Below, piece after piece: positions 6,047 to 7,115 of a stretch of DNA of 7,115 nucleotides (position 1 is the stretch's first letter; each line of letters starts with the position of its first letter). A program made the translations under genes and the position numbers. The notes beneath the pieces are model-generated. The model did no database searches. It saw only the letters and a list, made by a program, of their open reading frames with translations, and was not told where the DNA came from. The DNA is from an uncultured Clostridium sp. (GTDB lineage Bacteria > Bacillota > Clostridia > Christensenellales > Pumilibacteraceae): the NCBI GenBank assembly GCA_900555125.1, contig USKH01000057.1:1-7115 (forward strand). Direction: 5' to 3'.

Positions 6047-6760
6047 ATGTTCACCTACAAAGAGGTTGATATTTTTTACGAAAGAAGTGAAACAGGCGAC
6101 AAGCCTGTTTTATTATTACACGGCTGGGGATTAAACGGCAAAGCAATGTCGGGGCTTAATCGCTTTTTGTGCGCGCAGGGGAAACGTGTTATTGCGCCGG
6201 ACCTGCCCGGATTCGGCAAATCCATGCCGCCGCCCGAAACTGCCGACGTTTACTTTTACGCCGACGCGATAGAACAGCTCATATTGCACGAAAACGCTGC
6301 CGGATGCGACGTGGTTGCACACTCGTTTGGCGCAAGAATTGCGGTTATTCTCGCTTCGCGCGGGCTTGTCGGAAAGCTGATTATTGTAGACGGCGCGGGT
6401 TTAAAACCTCGTAAATCGCTTAAAACCGTGCTTAAAACACGCATTTTCAAGATTCGGCGCGCACTCGGACTAAACGTGGATAAATACGGTTCGCCCGACT
6501 ATCAGGCACTGGACGACCATATGAAAAAGGTGTTCGTCCGCATAGTCTGCTCGGATCTTAAAAGTCTGTTGCCGCTTATAAAATGCGAAACGCTTATTGT
6601 GTGGGGAAAAACCGATCGCGACACGCCGCCATATATGGCAAAGCAGTTCAGAGAAGGCATTGCGGGCAGCGAAATTGTATGGCTTGACGGCGGACATTTC
6701 GCGTACCTGGAAAACCCGTTCGTTTTTTTGAAAATTACGGAGGCGTTTTTATGCCGGTAA
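6047..6760 (+). CDS. Alpha/beta hydrolase (unknown substrate)
   Basis: Cytosolic alpha/beta-hydrolase-fold protein of 237 residues with no signal peptide. The oxyanion region is LLLHGWGLNG (22-31), the strand PDLPGFGKS follows at 51-59, the nucleophile elbow is AHSFGA (S93), the acid is in VWGKTDRDTPP (D190 most likely) and the His is in GGHFAYLENP (H217). The triad appears complete. The lid region (~118-165) is short and basic (KPRKSLKTVLKTR). Resemblance is to the broad MenH/BioH-like group, but nothing identifies the substrate. The start is ATG 6047 with GGAGG at 6038-6042, 11 bases after rimI. The stop overlaps the next start by 10 bases, linking it most closely to the membrane protein/Mur ligase candidate that follows. 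A strong hairpin lies within codons 14-23. Confidence 0.88.
   Translation: MFTYKEVDIFYERSETGDKPVLLLHGWGLNGKAMSGLNRFLCAQGKRVIAPDLPGFGKSMPPPETADVYFYADAIEQLILHENAAGCDVVAHSFGARIAVILASRGLVGKLIIVDGAGLKPRKSLKTVLKTRIFKIRRALGLNVDKYGSPDYQALDDHMKKVFVRIVCSDLKSLLPLIKCETLIVWGKTDRDTPPYMAKQFREGIAGSEIVWLDGGHFAYLENPFVFLKITEAFLCR
6086..6114 (+). repeat. Inverted repeat / hairpin with T-rich tail inside the hydrolase gene
   Basis: The arms AAACAGGC (6090-6097) and GCCTGTTT (6103-6110) are perfectly complementary around a 5-base loop, GACAA. Allowing two G-U pairs, the stem extends to 6086-6097 / 6103-6114, 12 pairs. The right arm runs into TTTTATTATT. The structure sits about 40-65 bases after the start codon, on the coding strand. 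Whether it acts as an attenuator, a partial terminator or is only a coding coincidence cannot be told here. Confidence 0.6.
6739..6743 (+). promoter_or_regulatory. Ribosome binding site for the final gene
   Basis: GGAGG lies 7 bases upstream of ATG 6751, inside the end of the hydrolase gene. It supports the start of the truncated last gene. Confidence 0.75.
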
Positions 6761-7115
6761 TGGTCTGCGTTGCGTTCGCGCTCGCATTTTCGGTTTGCGC
6801 GGCTTTGTATTCGGCACGGTACTACCAGATTTTGCAACTGGGCAGCTACAACGGCAAAAAACTGCTTTCGTTTTGCCTTAACCGAGGTTTTAACACACTT
6901 ATCGCAGGAATAACAATAGTTGCGGCGGCGTTCGTATCCGAGATTTTCGGAATAAAATCGCTTATATTTTGCCCCGTAATCGCTTTGTTCGGCTACTTTG
7001 TGCTGTATAGGGTGCCGTGCACGGTAAAAATGAAGCTGACAAAACGAATGTGGCGACTTATATCGGCTGTAACGACGCTGAATTTCGTAATTTCAACCGC
7101 TCTCGTGTATTTCGG
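6751..7115 (+). CDS. Membrane protein, probably the N-terminal membrane domain of a MurF-type Mur ligase; 3'-truncated by window edge
   Basis: The frame is open from ATG 6751 to the window end (121 residues visible). Four hydrophobic segments are seen at about 2-20, 48-65, 69-86 and 104-121. Between them are YYQILQLGSYNGKKLL (24-39) and KMKLTKRMWRL (93-103). These two blocks resemble the QLxSY...W and Kxxx(F/L)TxRxxRL patterns of the N-terminal membrane domain that precedes the Mur ligase core in some clostridial MurF proteins (UDP-MurNAc-tripeptide D-Ala-D-Ala ligase). That call rests on remembered family resemblance of the membrane part only. The P-loop ligase domain, which would prove it, would lie beyond 7115. 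A stand-alone membrane protein is the alternative. Confidence 0.6.
   Translation, partial: MPVMVCVAFALAFSVCAALYSARYYQILQLGSYNGKKLLSFCLNRGFNTLIAGITIVAAAFVSEIFGIKSLIFCPVIALFGYFVLYRVPCTVKMKLTKRMWRLISAVTTLNFVISTALVYF

Noticed and set aside
1..7115. Mobile element, CRISPR array, tRNA/rRNA or defence system
   Set aside because: The window is almost entirely accounted for by recognised core genes; no direct repeats, transposase or RNA gene signatures were seen.

Overview
This window is a dense, single-strand (+) stretch of bacterial core genes. Neighbouring genes overlap by a few bases or lie within about 50 bases of each other. The gene content (Obg GTPase, a NadD-YqeK fusion, RsfS, an ECF-type RibU-like riboflavin importer subunit, TsaE/TsaB/RimI) points to a Bacillota/Clostridia-type organism. 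Moderate GC and heavy use of ATA for isoleucine would fit an uncultured gut clostridial lineage, but that placement is inference. TGA is used as a stop at several gene ends, so the genetic code is standard.

Layout. Positions 1-1161 hold the 3' portion of obgE, whose true start lies upstream of the window. Positions 1154-2323 hold a NadD-YqeK two-domain protein, and 2317-2703 hold rsfS. Together these form the familiar ribosome-assembly/NAD cluster of Firmicutes. Positions 2703-3614 hold a multi-pass PAP2-family phosphatase. After the longest gap in the window (52 bases) comes a RibU-like ECF S component (3667-4293). Positions 4286-4706 encode TsaE and 4703-4999 encode the CRM-domain ribosome-assembly protein YhbY. 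They are followed by tsaB (5002-5613) and rimI (5610-6035), which together form a t6A-modification/acetyltransferase block. Positions 6047-6760 encode an alpha/beta hydrolase. The window ends inside a membrane protein (6751-7115) that resembles the N-terminal membrane domain found on some clostridial MurF-type Mur ligases.

The common theme is translation capacity: 50S assembly (ObgE, RsfS, YhbY), tRNA t6A37 synthesis (TsaE, TsaB) and ribosomal or TsaD-linked acetylation (RimI). Cofactor supply (NadD, RibU) and envelope functions (PAP2, the putative Mur ligase) are interleaved. Tight overlaps and non-ATG starts (TTG, GTG, TTG) suggest translational coupling. No terminator was seen between genes.

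The most notable item is a reading-frame break near 4643-4655. As written, tsaE runs into yhbY as one 237-codon frame. The normal TsaE C-terminus and its stop are intact one frame over, and that stop overlaps the yhbY start as ATGA. The apparent fusion is therefore best explained by a 1-base insertion (or 2-base deletion), real or technical. Other points of interest are variant active-site motifs in the NadD domain, a Ser in place of the conserved Asn in the Obg G4 motif, and a strong hairpin with a T-rich tail just inside the hydrolase gene. I found no mobile element, CRISPR array, RNA gene or novel defence-type system; this is essentially a housekeeping operon.
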